This document shows positions 35,355 to 44,068 of a DNA stretch of 49,654 nt, piece by piece (within the stretch, counting starts at the first letter, position 1; each line of letters begins with the position of its first letter). The stretch is from Rhodospirillaceae bacterium bin65 (GTDB taxonomy: Bacteria > Pseudomonadota > Alphaproteobacteria > Bin65): the NCBI GenBank assembly GCA_002238725.1, contig MPMX01000031.1, positions 1 to 49,654 on the forward strand, given 5' to 3'. The translations under genes were made by a program, and so were the position numbers. The notes beneath the pieces are model-generated. The model had not been told where the DNA came from. It worked only from the letters and a program-made list of their open reading frames with translations, and did no database searches.

Positions 35355-35463
35355 AGACAGCAGGCTAGGCCCCGGCCGGCGCGACGGAACTGCGGGCGAG
35401 GGGCGTTAGGGTGTTTGAAGCCGTTTGGCTGCCCACCCCCCCGATACCGGAGATCCTCTGGCC

Positions 35464-36114
35464 ATGCGAACCCTGCCTCTCCTGCTCGCCGCCGGCCTGA
35501 TCGGCCTGACAGCCGCCGCAGCCCCCGCCAACGCCCATCGCGGACTGCGCATGTTCGACCGGGCCGATGCAAACAAGGATGGCAAGGTCACCCGCGCCGA
35601 GTTTACCGCCGCCCGCAGTGCCCGGTTCGCCGGGATCGACGCCAACAAAGACGGCGCCCTCGAAGTCTCGGAACTGCGCGCCTGGAAACGCACCTGGCCG
35701 TCGCGCGCCCGCGACGCCCGCTTCAAGGCGCTCGACGCCGACGGCGACGGCAAGATCGGCGTTGAGGAATTCGTTGCGCAACGCAAGGCCCAGTTCACCG
35801 GAATCGACTCCGACAAGAACGGCGCGGTCGACAAGGCGGAATTCGATGCGGCGTTCGACAAGGTCCGCGAAAGGATGCTCGCGTATTACGGCGGCCACGG
35901 CGGCAAGCGACGTCATCGCTGGCGCAAACGGCATGGCTCCGGCATGGAACGGCGCATGGACCTGAACGGCGACGGCAAGGTGACGCGCGCCGAATTCGAT
36001 ACGCTGGGCCAGATGATGTTCCTGCGGCTCGACGGCGACGGCGACGGCGCCGTCACCCGGAAGGAAATGCGGATGGCCTTTCGGCGGTTCGACCGCCACG
36101 GCCACCGCCGCTAG
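35464..36114 (+). CDS. Exported EF-hand calcium-binding protein
   Basis: Protein of 216 residues with a signal peptide (about 1-24, ending PANA|HRG). Six EF-hand loops of the DxDxDG type can be seen: DRADANKDGKVTRAEF, IDANKDGALEVSEL, LDADGDGKIGVEEF, IDSDKNGAVDKAEF, MDLNGDGKVTRAEF and LDGDGDGAVTRKEM. A His/Arg/Lys-rich linker (HGGKRRHRWRKRHGSG) separates loops four and five. Periplasmic Ca2+ buffering or sensing is the natural reading. It lies 109 bases after the VWA-like gene and 85 bases before an ECF sigma factor. Confidence 0.88.
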   Translation: MRTLPLLLAAGLIGLTAAAAPANAHRGLRMFDRADANKDGKVTRAEFTAARSARFAGIDANKDGALEVSELRAWKRTWPSRARDARFKALDADGDGKIGVEEFVAQRKAQFTGIDSDKNGAVDKAEFDAAFDKVRERMLAYYGGHGGKRRHRWRKRHGSGMERRMDLNGDGKVTRAEFDTLGQMMFLRLDGDGDGAVTRKEMRMAFRRFDRHGHRR

Positions 36115-36199
36115 GCGCAACGGCAGGACGGGAACAGGCGTGCGTGCCTCCGCACTTTGTGCAGCGCCTTTCGCCCGGACGCAGGCTATACCGTCCCGG

Positions 36200-36805
36200 A
36201 TGACGCTGTCCGGGAACCCTGCGCCGGTGGCGGCCGACCGCGCAGCCATCGCTGCCGACGCCGCGCTGATGGGCCGGGTCGCCGGTGGCGATCCGGCCGC
36301 CGCCCGTGCCGTCGTCGACCGGCACCTGCCGGGCCTCGTCGCGTTCGCCTGGCGCATGGTCGGCGAGCGCGCCACCGCCGAGGACGTCGCCCAGGATGCG
36401 ATGCTCAAGCTGTGGCGTCAGGCGCCGCGCTGGAAGCCGAAAGCGCAGATCGGCACCTGGTTGCGCCGGGTCGCCTACAACCGGTGCATCGATCTGCACC
36501 GCCGGACACGTCCGAGCGAAGATGTGACGGCCCTGGCGCTGGAAGATCCGTCGCCCGGCCCAAGCCGCCGGCTGCTGGCGGCGGAAGTCTCTTCAATCGT
36601 CCGCCAGGCGATGGAGGCGTTGCCGGAAAGGCAGCGTGCCGCCATCGCCATGGCCCATTTCGACGGGATGAACAACGGAGAGACCGCTGCGGCCCTCGAG
36701 ATCAGTGTAGAAGCCGTGGAATCGCTGCTGGCCCGGGGCCGCCGGACGTTGCGCCAGCGCCTGACAGCGCTAAAACCGGATCTGCTGGAGGAGTTCATGC
36801 CATGA
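36200..36805 (+). CDS. ECF-type RNA polymerase sigma factor
   Basis: Protein of 201 residues. Region 2 is LVAFAWRMVGERATAEDVAQ followed by DAMLKLWRQAPRWKPKAQ and TWLRRVAYNRCIDLHRR. Region 4 is ALPERQRAAIAMAHFDGMNN followed by GETAAALEISVEAVESLLAR with the DNA-recognition helix. There is no region 3. A GTG at 36140 preceded by GGGAACAGG would add 20 residues; the ATG at 36200 is chosen because the added part is not sigma-like. An anti-sigma-like gene starts ten bases after the stop, so this is a regulated ECF module. The target promoter is unknown. Confidence 0.92.
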   Translation: MTLSGNPAPVAADRAAIAADAALMGRVAGGDPAAARAVVDRHLPGLVAFAWRMVGERATAEDVAQDAMLKLWRQAPRWKPKAQIGTWLRRVAYNRCIDLHRRTRPSEDVTALALEDPSPGPSRRLLAAEVSSIVRQAMEALPERQRAAIAMAHFDGMNNGETAAALEISVEAVESLLARGRRTLRQRLTALKPDLLEEFMP

Positions 36806-36815
36806 GGGCTCTGCC

Positions 36816-37298
36816 ATGACCGGAAACGAAATCGAGCCCGGCAGGGATGAGGCCGGGCGGGCGCTCGACGAACTGCTGGATGCCTATGGCGCCGATCCGG
36901 TGCGCTGGCCGGCGGATGATCCGCGCCGCGCCGCAGCCTGGGCGCTGATCGAATCCGGCGACGCAACGGCGCAGCAATCCCTGGCGGCCGCCGCCGCGCT
37001 GGACCGGGCGCTGGACAGCGTCACGCCGCCCGGGCCTACGGCCGCACTGACCGGCGCCGTCCTGCAGGCGGCGCAGCGGACCGGGCCAGATCTTCGAGCC
37101 TGGGCCGGCCTGCTATGGAAACCTGCCGGCGCGCTGGCATGCGCCATGCTGCTGGGGATCGCGGTCGGGATTCTATCGCCGGTGCCGGTCGCCGGCGTCG
37201 CCGAGAGCCAGGTGGCCGGGCTGGAGACCGAAATGGCCTCCCTCGGGACGCTCGACGGCAACGGGGACGACAACGGATTCGGGGAATTCGCCCGGTGA
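36816..37298 (+). CDS. Single-pass membrane protein, probable anti-sigma factor
   Basis: Protein of 160 residues. The N-terminal half is cytoplasmic and helical (ALDELLDAYGADPVRWPADD). A membrane helix covers about 104-122 (GALACAMLLGIAVGILSP). The last 38 residues are outside and acidic. Size, topology and position directly after an ECF sigma gene match anti-sigma factors of the CnrY/ZAS-less type. There is no Cys/His zinc motif. The stop overlaps the GTG of the next gene. The assignment is by context; no family signature is decisive. Confidence 0.7.
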   Translation: MTGNEIEPGRDEAGRALDELLDAYGADPVRWPADDPRRAAAWALIESGDATAQQSLAAAAALDRALDSVTPPGPTAALTGAVLQAAQRTGPDLRAWAGLLWKPAGALACAMLLGIAVGILSPVPVAGVAESQVAGLETEMASLGTLDGNGDDNGFGEFAR

Positions 37299-37789
37299 CG
37301 CGCCGCACGCTCATCATTCTGCTGATCGTTTCGGGCGGGTTGAACCTGTTCCTTGTCGGGATTATTGCGGCCAGCGTGATCGTTCATTGGAGCCGGTCGG
37401 AAATCGGCCGCGACCCCGGTCCGCGCAGGGCTTTCCGCCTGTATCGTGCGGTCGACAATCTGGACGAACCGCATCGCGCCCGCGCCCGCGCCACCCTGAA
37501 AAAAATGCACCCGGAAATTCGCGCAAAGATCGAGGTTATCCGCGCCGCGCGGCGCGCGCTTCGCAAGCAGCTTCGCGACAACGCCGTATCGCCCGAGGCG
37601 GTCGAGGCCGGATTCCGCAGCCTGCAGCAGGCCCGGAGCGAGACCCAGGCGGCCTTTCACGCCCTGGTCCGGCAGATCGCCGAAACCCTGTCCCCGGAGC
37701 AGCGCCGGCGCTTCTACCGCGAAGCCTACCGGTCCGGCGGCCGAAAGCGCAAATGGCGCCGGAACGGCGAGGGCGGACGGCGGGAATAA
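37295..37789 (+). CDS. Periplasmic heavy-metal-sensor-like protein (CnrX/ZraP type)
   Basis: Protein of 164 residues with a membrane anchor at 5-30 (LIILLIVSGGLNLFLVGIIA) and a periplasmic four-helix region: RARATLKKMHPEIRAKIEVI, then AARRALRKQLRDNAVSPEAV and LSPEQRRRFYREA. The LxPEQRxxF ending is typical of CpxP/ZraP/CnrX-like sensors (Metal_resist family). The GTG start at 37295 overlaps the previous stop (GTGA). Together the three genes copy the Cupriavidus CnrYXH logic, where the sensor releases sigma from its anti-sigma. Which metal or stress is sensed is unknown. Confidence 0.82.
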   Translation: MTRRTLIILLIVSGGLNLFLVGIIAASVIVHWSRSEIGRDPGPRRAFRLYRAVDNLDEPHRARARATLKKMHPEIRAKIEVIRAARRALRKQLRDNAVSPEAVEAGFRSLQQARSETQAAFHALVRQIAETLSPEQRRRFYREAYRSGGRKRKWRRNGEGGRRE

Positions 37790-37859
37790 CGGCGACGCCA
37801 ATCCTTCGGACGCGCTCCGGGCGCGCGGCCGATAACGCGGCTCCTTCGGCTCAAAGCCC

Positions 37860-39068
37860 TTACCGGTCCGCAGGCCCGGTCAGTTGCGCTTCTTCCGCCA
37901 GGGCCTTGATGATGGTGTCTTTCGGCAGGATGCCTTTCAATTCGCCCTCCTCGCCCAGAACGGCGACGGGGATGTCCTCGCCAACCGTCATCGGCAGGAT
38001 CTCCTCCAGGACCATGTCTTCGGTCGCGGTCGGCACGTCTTCGGCAAGACTGTCGACGGACTGGACATTGTTGCGTTCGCCGGTGCGGAGCGATGCCGCC
38101 GTGACCGCGCCGACCAGCCGGCCGTTGGCGTCGACGACATAGGTGACGCGCAGATCGTCCTCGCCAAGCTGCCGGAGCGCTTCGCCGGGCGCCGTATCCG
38201 TCCTGACGATTTTGCACTCGATCCTGACGGTTCCTGCCGTTAGCACGCGGCCGCGGTTCACATCCTCGACGAACCGGCGGACATATTCGGTCTGGGGTTG
38301 CTGGAGGATTTCCTCCCCCGTGCCGATCTGTTCGATCGCGCCGTCCTTCATGATCGCGATCTTGTCGCCGAGGCGCAGGGCCTCGTCCAGATCGTGGGTT
38401 ATGAACATGATCGTCTTTTGCAGGTTCTCCTGCAGCTCGATCAGCTGATCCTGCATTTCCCGGCGGATTAGCGGATCGAGGGCGCTGAAGGCTTCGTCCA
38501 TCAGCAGGGTGTCGGCGTCCGTGGCCAGCGCCCGGGCGAGGCCGACGCGTTGCTGCATGCCGCCGGACAGCTGGCTGGGAAACTGGTCCTCGTAGCCGGT
38601 CAGCCCGACCTGGCCGATCCAGTGCCGCGCCTTCTCGCGGTTGGCGCGCTTTTCGGCCTTGCTGCCGCCCTTGATATCCAGGCCGTAGGCGACGTTGTTT
38701 ATCACGGTCTTGTGCGGAAACAGGCCGAAGCGCTGGAACACCATGCTCAGTTTCTGGCGCCGGAAATCCTCCAGCTCCCGGCCTCTCAGCTCCAGGATAT
38801 TCTGACCCTCGACGACGATTTCGCCGGCCGTCGGCTCGATCAGCCGGTTGATGTGCCGGATCAGGGTCGACTTGCCGGAGCCGGACAGGCCCATCACCAC
38901 AGTGCATTGCCCCGGCTCCACCGTCAGCGTCACATCCTGCACGCCGATCGTGTGTCCGGTGTCGTTCAGCAGGTCGTCTTTAGAAACGCCGCGCCGCACC
39001 TGTTCCATCACGCTGTGCGGCCTGGGACCGAAGATCTTGAAGACGTTGCTGATCTGAATTTGACCCAT
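37860..39068 (-). CDS. proV: Glycine betaine/proline ABC transporter ATP-binding protein ProV
   Basis: ATPase of 402 residues. Walker A is GLSGSGKSTLIRHINRL, the signature motif LSGGMQQRVGLARAL and Walker B TLLMDEAFSALDPL. An N-terminal ProV/OpuA-specific stretch (KIFGPRPHSVMEQVRRGVSK) precedes the core. After about 275 two CBS domains follow (LRVTYVVDANGRLVGAVTAA and VAVLGEEGELKGILPKDTII); in OpuA these tune activity to ionic strength. The gene is last in a minus-strand proX-proW-proV order, 66 bases after proW. Confidence 0.95.
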   Translation of the reverse strand: MGQIQISNVFKIFGPRPHSVMEQVRRGVSKDDLLNDTGHTIGVQDVTLTVEPGQCTVVMGLSGSGKSTLIRHINRLIEPTAGEIVVEGQNILELRGRELEDFRRQKLSMVFQRFGLFPHKTVINNVAYGLDIKGGSKAEKRANREKARHWIGQVGLTGYEDQFPSQLSGGMQQRVGLARALATDADTLLMDEAFSALDPLIRREMQDQLIELQENLQKTIMFITHDLDEALRLGDKIAIMKDGAIEQIGTGEEILQQPQTEYVRRFVEDVNRGRVLTAGTVRIECKIVRTDTAPGEALRQLGEDDLRVTYVVDANGRLVGAVTAASLRTGERNNVQSVDSLAEDVPTATEDMVLEEILPMTVGEDIPVAVLGEEGELKGILPKDTIIKALAEEAQLTGPADR

Positions 39069-39134
39069 GGGGCGGGACGATCCGGTTGTTTTCGTATCCA
39101 GTGAGTGCCGTTCGGGGGCAGCCGGCGGGCGGGC

Positions 39135-40181
39135 CTAGTGGCCCACCGTGCGGTGCGTTTCCATGCGCCGGCCGTAGGACTGGGTGATCCGGTCCAGCAC
39201 GATGGCGAGCAGCACGATGGAAAGGCCGGCAATGAACCCGGTGCCCGGCTCCTGCCGCTGCAGGCCGAACAGGACTTCCTGGCCCAGGCCGCGGACGCCG
39301 ATCATCGAGGCGATCACCACCATGGCCAGCGCCATCATGATCGACTGGTTCAGGCCGGCCATGATGTTGGGCAGCGCCAGCGGTATCTGGACATTGAACA
39401 GCTTCTGCCGCCGGCTCGCGCCGAACGACGTCGCCGCCTCCATGACTTCCTTGTCGACCAGCCGGATGCCGAGGTCGGTCAGCCGGATCAACGGCGGCGC
39501 CGCATAGATCATGGTTGCGATCACGCCGGCGAAGTTGCCCAGGCCGAGCAGCATGACGACCGGGATCAGGTAAACGAAGGACGGCATGGTCTGCATCATA
39601 TCCAGGATCGGCAGCATGAACGACCGGGCCCGGTCGCTCTGCGACATCAGGATGCCGAGCGGCAGACCGACCACCACCGTCACCAGGATCGAGACGCTCA
39701 TCAGCGACAGCGTCTGCATGGTCGGCTTCCACAGCGCCATCGACCAGATCAGCAGGAAGGCGAACGCGACGCCGACGGTCACGAGCAGGTTCCGGCTGGC
39801 GTGCCAGGCGATGCCCGTGAACAGCAGGGTGAGCAGCGGCCACGCGATCGACTGGTGCAGGAAGCGCTCGAAAAACCCGATCTTGTGCACCACCCAGCGG
39901 TTCAGCTGGTCCAGCGGTTCGCCGACCTTGAGCAGCAGCCAATCGACCGCCTCGTCGACCCAGACGTCAATCGGGATGATGGAGGTATCCAGTTCCAGCC
40001 CGGTCAGGAATTTCCAGAGGCCGGCCAGGCCCGCTACGAACACGATCAGGGCGGCGCCGGCGCCGATTGCGTGGGTCCGGTAGCCTTCCGTGAGGGATTC
40101 ATGCCGTCTGGCGGCGGCGTAGGCGATCCATCCGACGATCGCGGCGCACAAGACGAGCGAGAACAGGCTGCCGGCATCCAT
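39135..40181 (-). CDS. proW: Glycine betaine/proline ABC transporter permease ProW
   Basis: Permease of 348 residues with about eight membrane segments and a substantial N-terminal extracytoplasmic loop containing WVDEAVDWLLLKVGEPLDQL. The EAA loop that docks ProV reads EVMEAATSFGASRRQKLFNV. Other family phrases: MLPILDMMQTMPSFVYLIPV and MAGLNQSIMMALAMVVIASM. GGGAGA precedes the ATG at 40181. A strong stem-loop with a T-run lies between proX and this gene, so permease synthesis should be lower than that of the binding protein. Confidence 0.95.
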   Translation of the reverse strand: MDAGSLFSLVLCAAIVGWIAYAAARRHESLTEGYRTHAIGAGAALIVFVAGLAGLWKFLTGLELDTSIIPIDVWVDEAVDWLLLKVGEPLDQLNRWVVHKIGFFERFLHQSIAWPLLTLLFTGIAWHASRNLLVTVGVAFAFLLIWSMALWKPTMQTLSLMSVSILVTVVVGLPLGILMSQSDRARSFMLPILDMMQTMPSFVYLIPVVMLLGLGNFAGVIATMIYAAPPLIRLTDLGIRLVDKEVMEAATSFGASRRQKLFNVQIPLALPNIMAGLNQSIMMALAMVVIASMIGVRGLGQEVLFGLQRQEPGTGFIAGLSIVLLAIVLDRITQSYGRRMETHRTVGH

Positions 40182-40233
40182 GGCGGCGTCTCCCGATTTT
40201 CCCGGCGGGGTCGTTGCGAGGCCCGAACGTCCT

Positions 40234-40274
40234 AAAAGAAAGTGCCTGCCGGGCAGCTAGAGCCCGGCAGGCAC
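40234..40274 (-). terminator. Attenuator between proX and proW
   Basis: On the minus strand GTGCCTGCCGGGC and GCCCGGCAGGCAC form a perfect 13-bp stem with a seven-base loop. TTTCTTTT follows at 40241-40234. It lies 38 bases beyond the proX stop and upstream of proW. It has all parts of an intrinsic terminator, so readthrough must feed proWV, or those genes have their own promoter. Confidence 0.88.
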
Positions 40275-40312
40275 AAACTAACACAGGTTCAGACGGTCGG
40301 ACGACCCGAGGC

Positions 40313-41347
40313 TTAAAGCGCCGCCTTGACCTTGGCTGCTATGTCGGCCGGAACCCACTTCGTCCAGATCGCCTCGTTATTCTTGAGGAAATTGGCGGCC
40401 GCCTTCGCGCCCGTCTTGTCCTTGTTCTCGCGCATGTAGACGAGGGCCTTGTTCACCGTATCGGTGTCCAGATGATATTTGGACAGCATCGCCGTGATCG
40501 GGCCGGCCGCTGCGGCGAACTTCTTGTTCATGCCGACAATCACCTGGATCGTCGGATAGGCGGTCGCCATCATGCCTTTGCCTGACTTGGCCTTGTCGAG
40601 TTTTTTCCAGGTTTCCTCGTTATATTCGGGCTCTTTCAGCATCACCATGTCGTACTTGCCGAGGAGCCATGTCGGGCCCCAATAGTAGGCGACGACCGGC
40701 TTGCCGCGCTTGTAGGCCGACGCGATGGCCGCGGCCAGCGCCTCGCCGGTGCCCGGGCGGAAGTTGGTGAACGTCTTGTCCAGGCCGTAGGACTGCATTT
40801 TCTTCGTGTTCACCCGCTCGCAGTTCCAGCCGATCTTGCAGTTGTAAAAACGGCCCTTGGACGGCTCTTCCGGATCCTCGAACAGCTTGGTGTATTTGGC
40901 GAGATCGCTGACGCTCTTGAGGCCCGGCGCCGCCGCCTTGATGCCGCGTTTCTTATCGCCTTCGATCAGGAAGCGGGGGACGAAGAACCCTTGAATCGCG
41001 CCGGTGATCGACACGCCGCCCGGTTCCATGACCTTGCCGGAGGCCTTCATCTTGTCCCAGATTTCCCGGTTGTTGGCGTACCAGATCTCCATGTTGATGT
41101 GCAGATCGCCCTTGGCGAGGGCGTTCAGGCTCGGCGCCGTAGTCGTCGGTATGGACTCGCTCTTGCAGCCCCAGCCCTTTTCGACCAGGACCTGCGCGAC
41201 GGCGACATGGAAGTGGTTGGAGCCCCAGTCCAGGCCCGCGAACTTGATGGTATCCTTGACCGGGCAGCCGGCCGCGCCGGCCTGGGTCGCGGAAAGAGCG
41301 AGGCCGGCGGCCGCGACAAGCGCGCCCGCAGTCAGATTTTTCAGCAT
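40313..41347 (-). CDS. proX: Glycine betaine/proline ABC transporter binding protein ProX
   Basis: Periplasmic receptor of 344 residues with a signal peptide of about 23 residues (LVAAAGLALSATQAGAA). The mature protein carries the ProX cysteine pair in FYNCKIGWNCERVN and quaternary-amine box residues in aromatic-rich segments such as INMEIWYANNREIWDKM and YYWGPTWLLGKYDM. GGAGGAAATC precedes the ATG. It faces a choline-sulfatase gene, so choline-O-sulfate or glycine betaine is the likely ligand. The open frame upstream to 41404 is rejected by the ribosome site. Confidence 0.93.
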   Translation of the reverse strand: MLKNLTAGALVAAAGLALSATQAGAAGCPVKDTIKFAGLDWGSNHFHVAVAQVLVEKGWGCKSESIPTTTAPSLNALAKGDLHINMEIWYANNREIWDKMKASGKVMEPGGVSITGAIQGFFVPRFLIEGDKKRGIKAAAPGLKSVSDLAKYTKLFEDPEEPSKGRFYNCKIGWNCERVNTKKMQSYGLDKTFTNFRPGTGEALAAAIASAYKRGKPVVAYYWGPTWLLGKYDMVMLKEPEYNEETWKKLDKAKSGKGMMATAYPTIQVIVGMNKKFAAAAGPITAMLSKYHLDTDTVNKALVYMRENKDKTGAKAAANFLKNNEAIWTKWVPADIAAKVKAAL

Positions 41348-41632
41348 GATTTCCTCCCTGGAGAAATATCGCGATGCGTTGGAAGGCTGACCGCAACGGG
41401 ACATCCGGATCTGGCCGGGTGACCCCTATTTTGCGGCTTTTTCTTTGGGGTCGATTTCACACGAAAACGCCCGTGAATTCGCGCCTCTACGAAACGACCG
41501 GTGGGAAGCGCCGAATTAACCGGCAATTCCAGCTTCCATCGTGCGAACCAGCATAACCGGCTTCCATTCCTTGTCAATTTTCAGGTTGGGACAGGAGAGA
41601 GCGGTCGAATCGCCCGCAACCTTCGGTTCGGC

Positions 41633-41690
41633 ATCGTCTAGACGATTGAATCGTCGCAATTTCCCTGATTTCTATTCCTGATATCGATCA
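41633..41690. promoter_or_regulatory. Palindrome cluster in the proX-betC divergent region
   Basis: ATCGTCTAGACGAT (41633-41646) is a perfect palindrome and overlaps a second, GACGATTGAATCGTC (41641-41655), so three alternating half-sites of ATCGTC lie within 23 bases. A weaker TGAT-ATCG-ATCA follows at 41679-41690. They lie about 140-160 bases before betC. The 41348-41794 gap has no gene. The sites suit a dimeric repressor or activator of choline-sulfate use; no regulator gene is adjacent, and which one binds is unknown. Confidence 0.6.
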
Positions 41691-41794
41691 AAAACGCGTT
41701 ACGTGCGCCCGGTACCGCCGGCAAATCGTTCCTTTGCGCCATGCGTATCTGTACGACGGCGCCTGACGGCTTTTTCTTTGCAGGAAATACCGCC

Positions 41795-43327
41795 ATGGCG
41801 AAACGCCCGAATTTTCTCTTCATCATGGCCGATCAACTGGCGCCGCAGGTGCTTCCGGCATACGGGCGAACACCGGTGCAGGCGCCCCACCTCGATCGCC
41901 TCGCCGAAGACGGCGTCACCTTCGAAAACGCCTATTGCAACTTCCCGCTGTGCGCGCCGGCGCGGTTTTCCATGCTGAGCGGATGCCTGCCCTCCCGAAT
42001 CGGCGCATTCGACAATGCAGTCGAGTTTCCCGCGTCGGTCCCGACCTTCCACCACTATCTGCGCACGGCCGGCTACCGGACCTGCCTTGCCGGCAAGATG
42101 CATTTCGTCGGCCCGGATCAGCTCCACGGCTATGAGGAACGGGTCACGACCGATGTATATCCGGCCAATTTTCAGTGGGTGCCGGACATGCGGCTCGACA
42201 GCGGAGTCTGGCTCGAATGGTACCACAGCATGCGCGCGGTGCTCGATGCCGGGCCGCACCGGCACAGTGTCAACGTCGCCTACGACGACGAGGCCGAATT
42301 CGAGGCGGTGCGCTGGCTGCACGAGCACGCGGATAGCGGCGACGGGCGGCCGTTCGCGCTCACCGTCTCGTTTTTCTCGCCGCACGATCCCTATCTCCCG
42401 CCGCCCGTCTGGTGGGAGAAATACAACGATGTCGAAATTGATCCGCCGCGGGTCGACGATATCCCGCTCGAAGACCGCGATCCGCATAGCCGGCGGCACT
42501 GGTTCCTGACCGGCCGGCACCGCGATACGATCGGCGAAGCAGACGTTCTTCGCATGCGCCGCGCCTACTATGCCGTGACGAGTTACGTCGATGCGAAAGT
42601 CGGCCGGCTGCTCGATACGCTGCAGGCGATCGGCGCAGCCGGCGATACCGTGGTGGTTTTCACCTCCGATCACGGCGATTCGCTGGGCGAGCGCGGCTTG
42701 TTCTTCAAGATGTCGTTCTACGAGTGGTCGGCCCGGGTGCCGCTGATCGTGCATGCGCCATTCGCCTTCGCACCGCGCCGGGTGGCGGAGAACGTCTCCC
42801 ATCTCGATCTTTTCCCGACGCTGCTCGAATTGGCGGGAGACGGCGCCCTGCCGGAGCTTGCCGCCCCGGTTGACGGCAGTTCGCTCCTGGCGCTTGCTGG
42901 CGGCACTGCAACGGACTGGCCGGATCTCGTTTGTGCGGAATACACCGCGGAAGGCGCGCGCGAACCGATGGCGATGGTCCGCAAGGGGCCGCACAAGCTG
43001 ATCGCGAGCCGCAGCGATCCGCCGCTGCTCTACGATCTCGCCGCCGACCCGGACGAGCTTGAGAATCTCGCCCAACGGCCCGACCGCGCCGGTGCGCGCG
43101 CCGAACTGGAATCGATCGTGGCCGGGACCTGGGATATGGAAGACCTGGAGCGGCAGGTGCTGGCGAGTCAGTCGGCGCGGCGCCTTCTGGTCAAGGCGCT
43201 CGCCGCGGGAAAAATTACGAGCTGGGATTTCCAGCCCCTGCGCGACGCATCCCGGCAGTATTATCGCGACGCCGGCGACGTCCAGACCGCCTATGCCGGT
43301 TCCCTGCCCGTCACCTCCGCGTCGTGA
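41795..43327 (+). CDS. betC: Choline sulfatase
   Basis: Hydrolyses choline-O-sulfate to choline and sulfate. The protein has 510 residues. The sulfatase motif is CAPAR with C53, the residue converted to formylglycine. Metal and sulfate ligands are in NFLFIMADQLAPQ (D13), VVVFTSDHGDSLGERGL and GKMHF. The C-terminal stretch VLASQSARRLLVKALAAGK is typical of BetC and not of general sulfatases. The ATG at 41795 starts the family N-terminus MAKRPNFLF. It is divergent from proXWV, giving import and first catabolic step together. betA, betB and betI are not in the window. Confidence 0.93.
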   Translation: MAKRPNFLFIMADQLAPQVLPAYGRTPVQAPHLDRLAEDGVTFENAYCNFPLCAPARFSMLSGCLPSRIGAFDNAVEFPASVPTFHHYLRTAGYRTCLAGKMHFVGPDQLHGYEERVTTDVYPANFQWVPDMRLDSGVWLEWYHSMRAVLDAGPHRHSVNVAYDDEAEFEAVRWLHEHADSGDGRPFALTVSFFSPHDPYLPPPVWWEKYNDVEIDPPRVDDIPLEDRDPHSRRHWFLTGRHRDTIGEADVLRMRRAYYAVTSYVDAKVGRLLDTLQAIGAAGDTVVVFTSDHGDSLGERGLFFKMSFYEWSARVPLIVHAPFAFAPRRVAENVSHLDLFPTLLELAGDGALPELAAPVDGSSLLALAGGTATDWPDLVCAEYTAEGAREPMAMVRKGPHKLIASRSDPPLLYDLAADPDELENLAQRPDRAGARAELESIVAGTWDMEDLERQVLASQSARRLLVKALAAGKITSWDFQPLRDASRQYYRDAGDVQTAYAGSLPVTSAS

Positions 43328-43372
43328 CTGCTGCCTGCACCGGGTACCCAGGCGGGCGCAGAGTCGCCGGGC

Positions 43373-43990
43373 TCAGCCCAATCCCTGCATCTTGAGGGCG
43401 TTTCCGACGCCCGGGTCTTCCTTCATGCGCTTGCTGAATGCCTTCAGGTTCGGGAATTCGTTCAGCCGGTCGGGCATGAAGCCGGCCCAAAGGGTGAAGA
43501 CGAACAGGTAGGGGTCGAGGATCGACCGGCCGGCGCCCATCATCCAGTCGCGGCCGGCCAAATGCCGGTCAATAATTTTCAACTGGAAGCCCACTTCCCC
43601 GGCCGCGTGGGCCCTCACCTCCGCCCTGGCGCCGTCGCTGTCCGCGAAGCGGTGGGTCATGAAGTAGGGGGTGAAGCTGGTGTGCACATCCCCGTTGAAA
43701 TGGGACAGCCAGCGCTGCATCGCATGTCGAGATTTCGGGCTGCCGTCGTCTCCCAGCCCGGCCTCCGGCCAGGATTCCGCTATGAATTGCAAAACCGCGT
43801 TGACCTGGGTGACGCAGGTCCCGTCGTCCAGTTCCAGCACCGGTACCTTGCCGGCCGGATTCTTGGTCAGAAACTCCGGCGTGCGCGTTTCGCTGCGCTT
43901 CATTTCCGACAGTTCGTAGCCGGCGCCGGACCATTCCAGTGCGATATGGGGCGCCAACGCGCAGGAGCCCTGAAAATAATGAAGTTTCAT
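43373..43990 (-). CDS. Glutathione S-transferase family protein
   Basis: Protein of 205 residues, beta-class-like. The N-terminal domain has LHYFQGSCALAPHIALEWSG, a Ser-Cys near residues 8-9 that recalls bacterial GST Cys10, and NPAGKVPVLELDDGTCVTQ with the cis-Pro. The C-terminal domain includes RSILDPYLFVFTLWAGFMPD. It differs strongly from the GST at 32764-33399. The ATG at 43990 matches the family start MKLHYF. It lies downstream of a palindromic repeat that follows trpB2, so it probably has its own promoter. Confidence 0.9.
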   Translation of the reverse strand: MKLHYFQGSCALAPHIALEWSGAGYELSEMKRSETRTPEFLTKNPAGKVPVLELDDGTCVTQVNAVLQFIAESWPEAGLGDDGSPKSRHAMQRWLSHFNGDVHTSFTPYFMTHRFADSDGARAEVRAHAAGEVGFQLKIIDRHLAGRDWMMGAGRSILDPYLFVFTLWAGFMPDRLNEFPNLKAFSKRMKEDPGVGNALKMQGLG

Positions 43991-44068
43991 AAGCCCATTC
44001 CGGCCGATTTCATTCACCGTTGGTCCAGACAAGCCCGGTTCCCGATTCGGCTGACAGGGTGTCCTGCT

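Noticed and set aside
41699..43075. 458-codon open frame antisense to betC
   Set aside because: The protein is His/Arg/Gly-rich with no domain pattern, as expected for the opposite strand of a GC-rich gene. The sense strand encodes a clear sulfatase.
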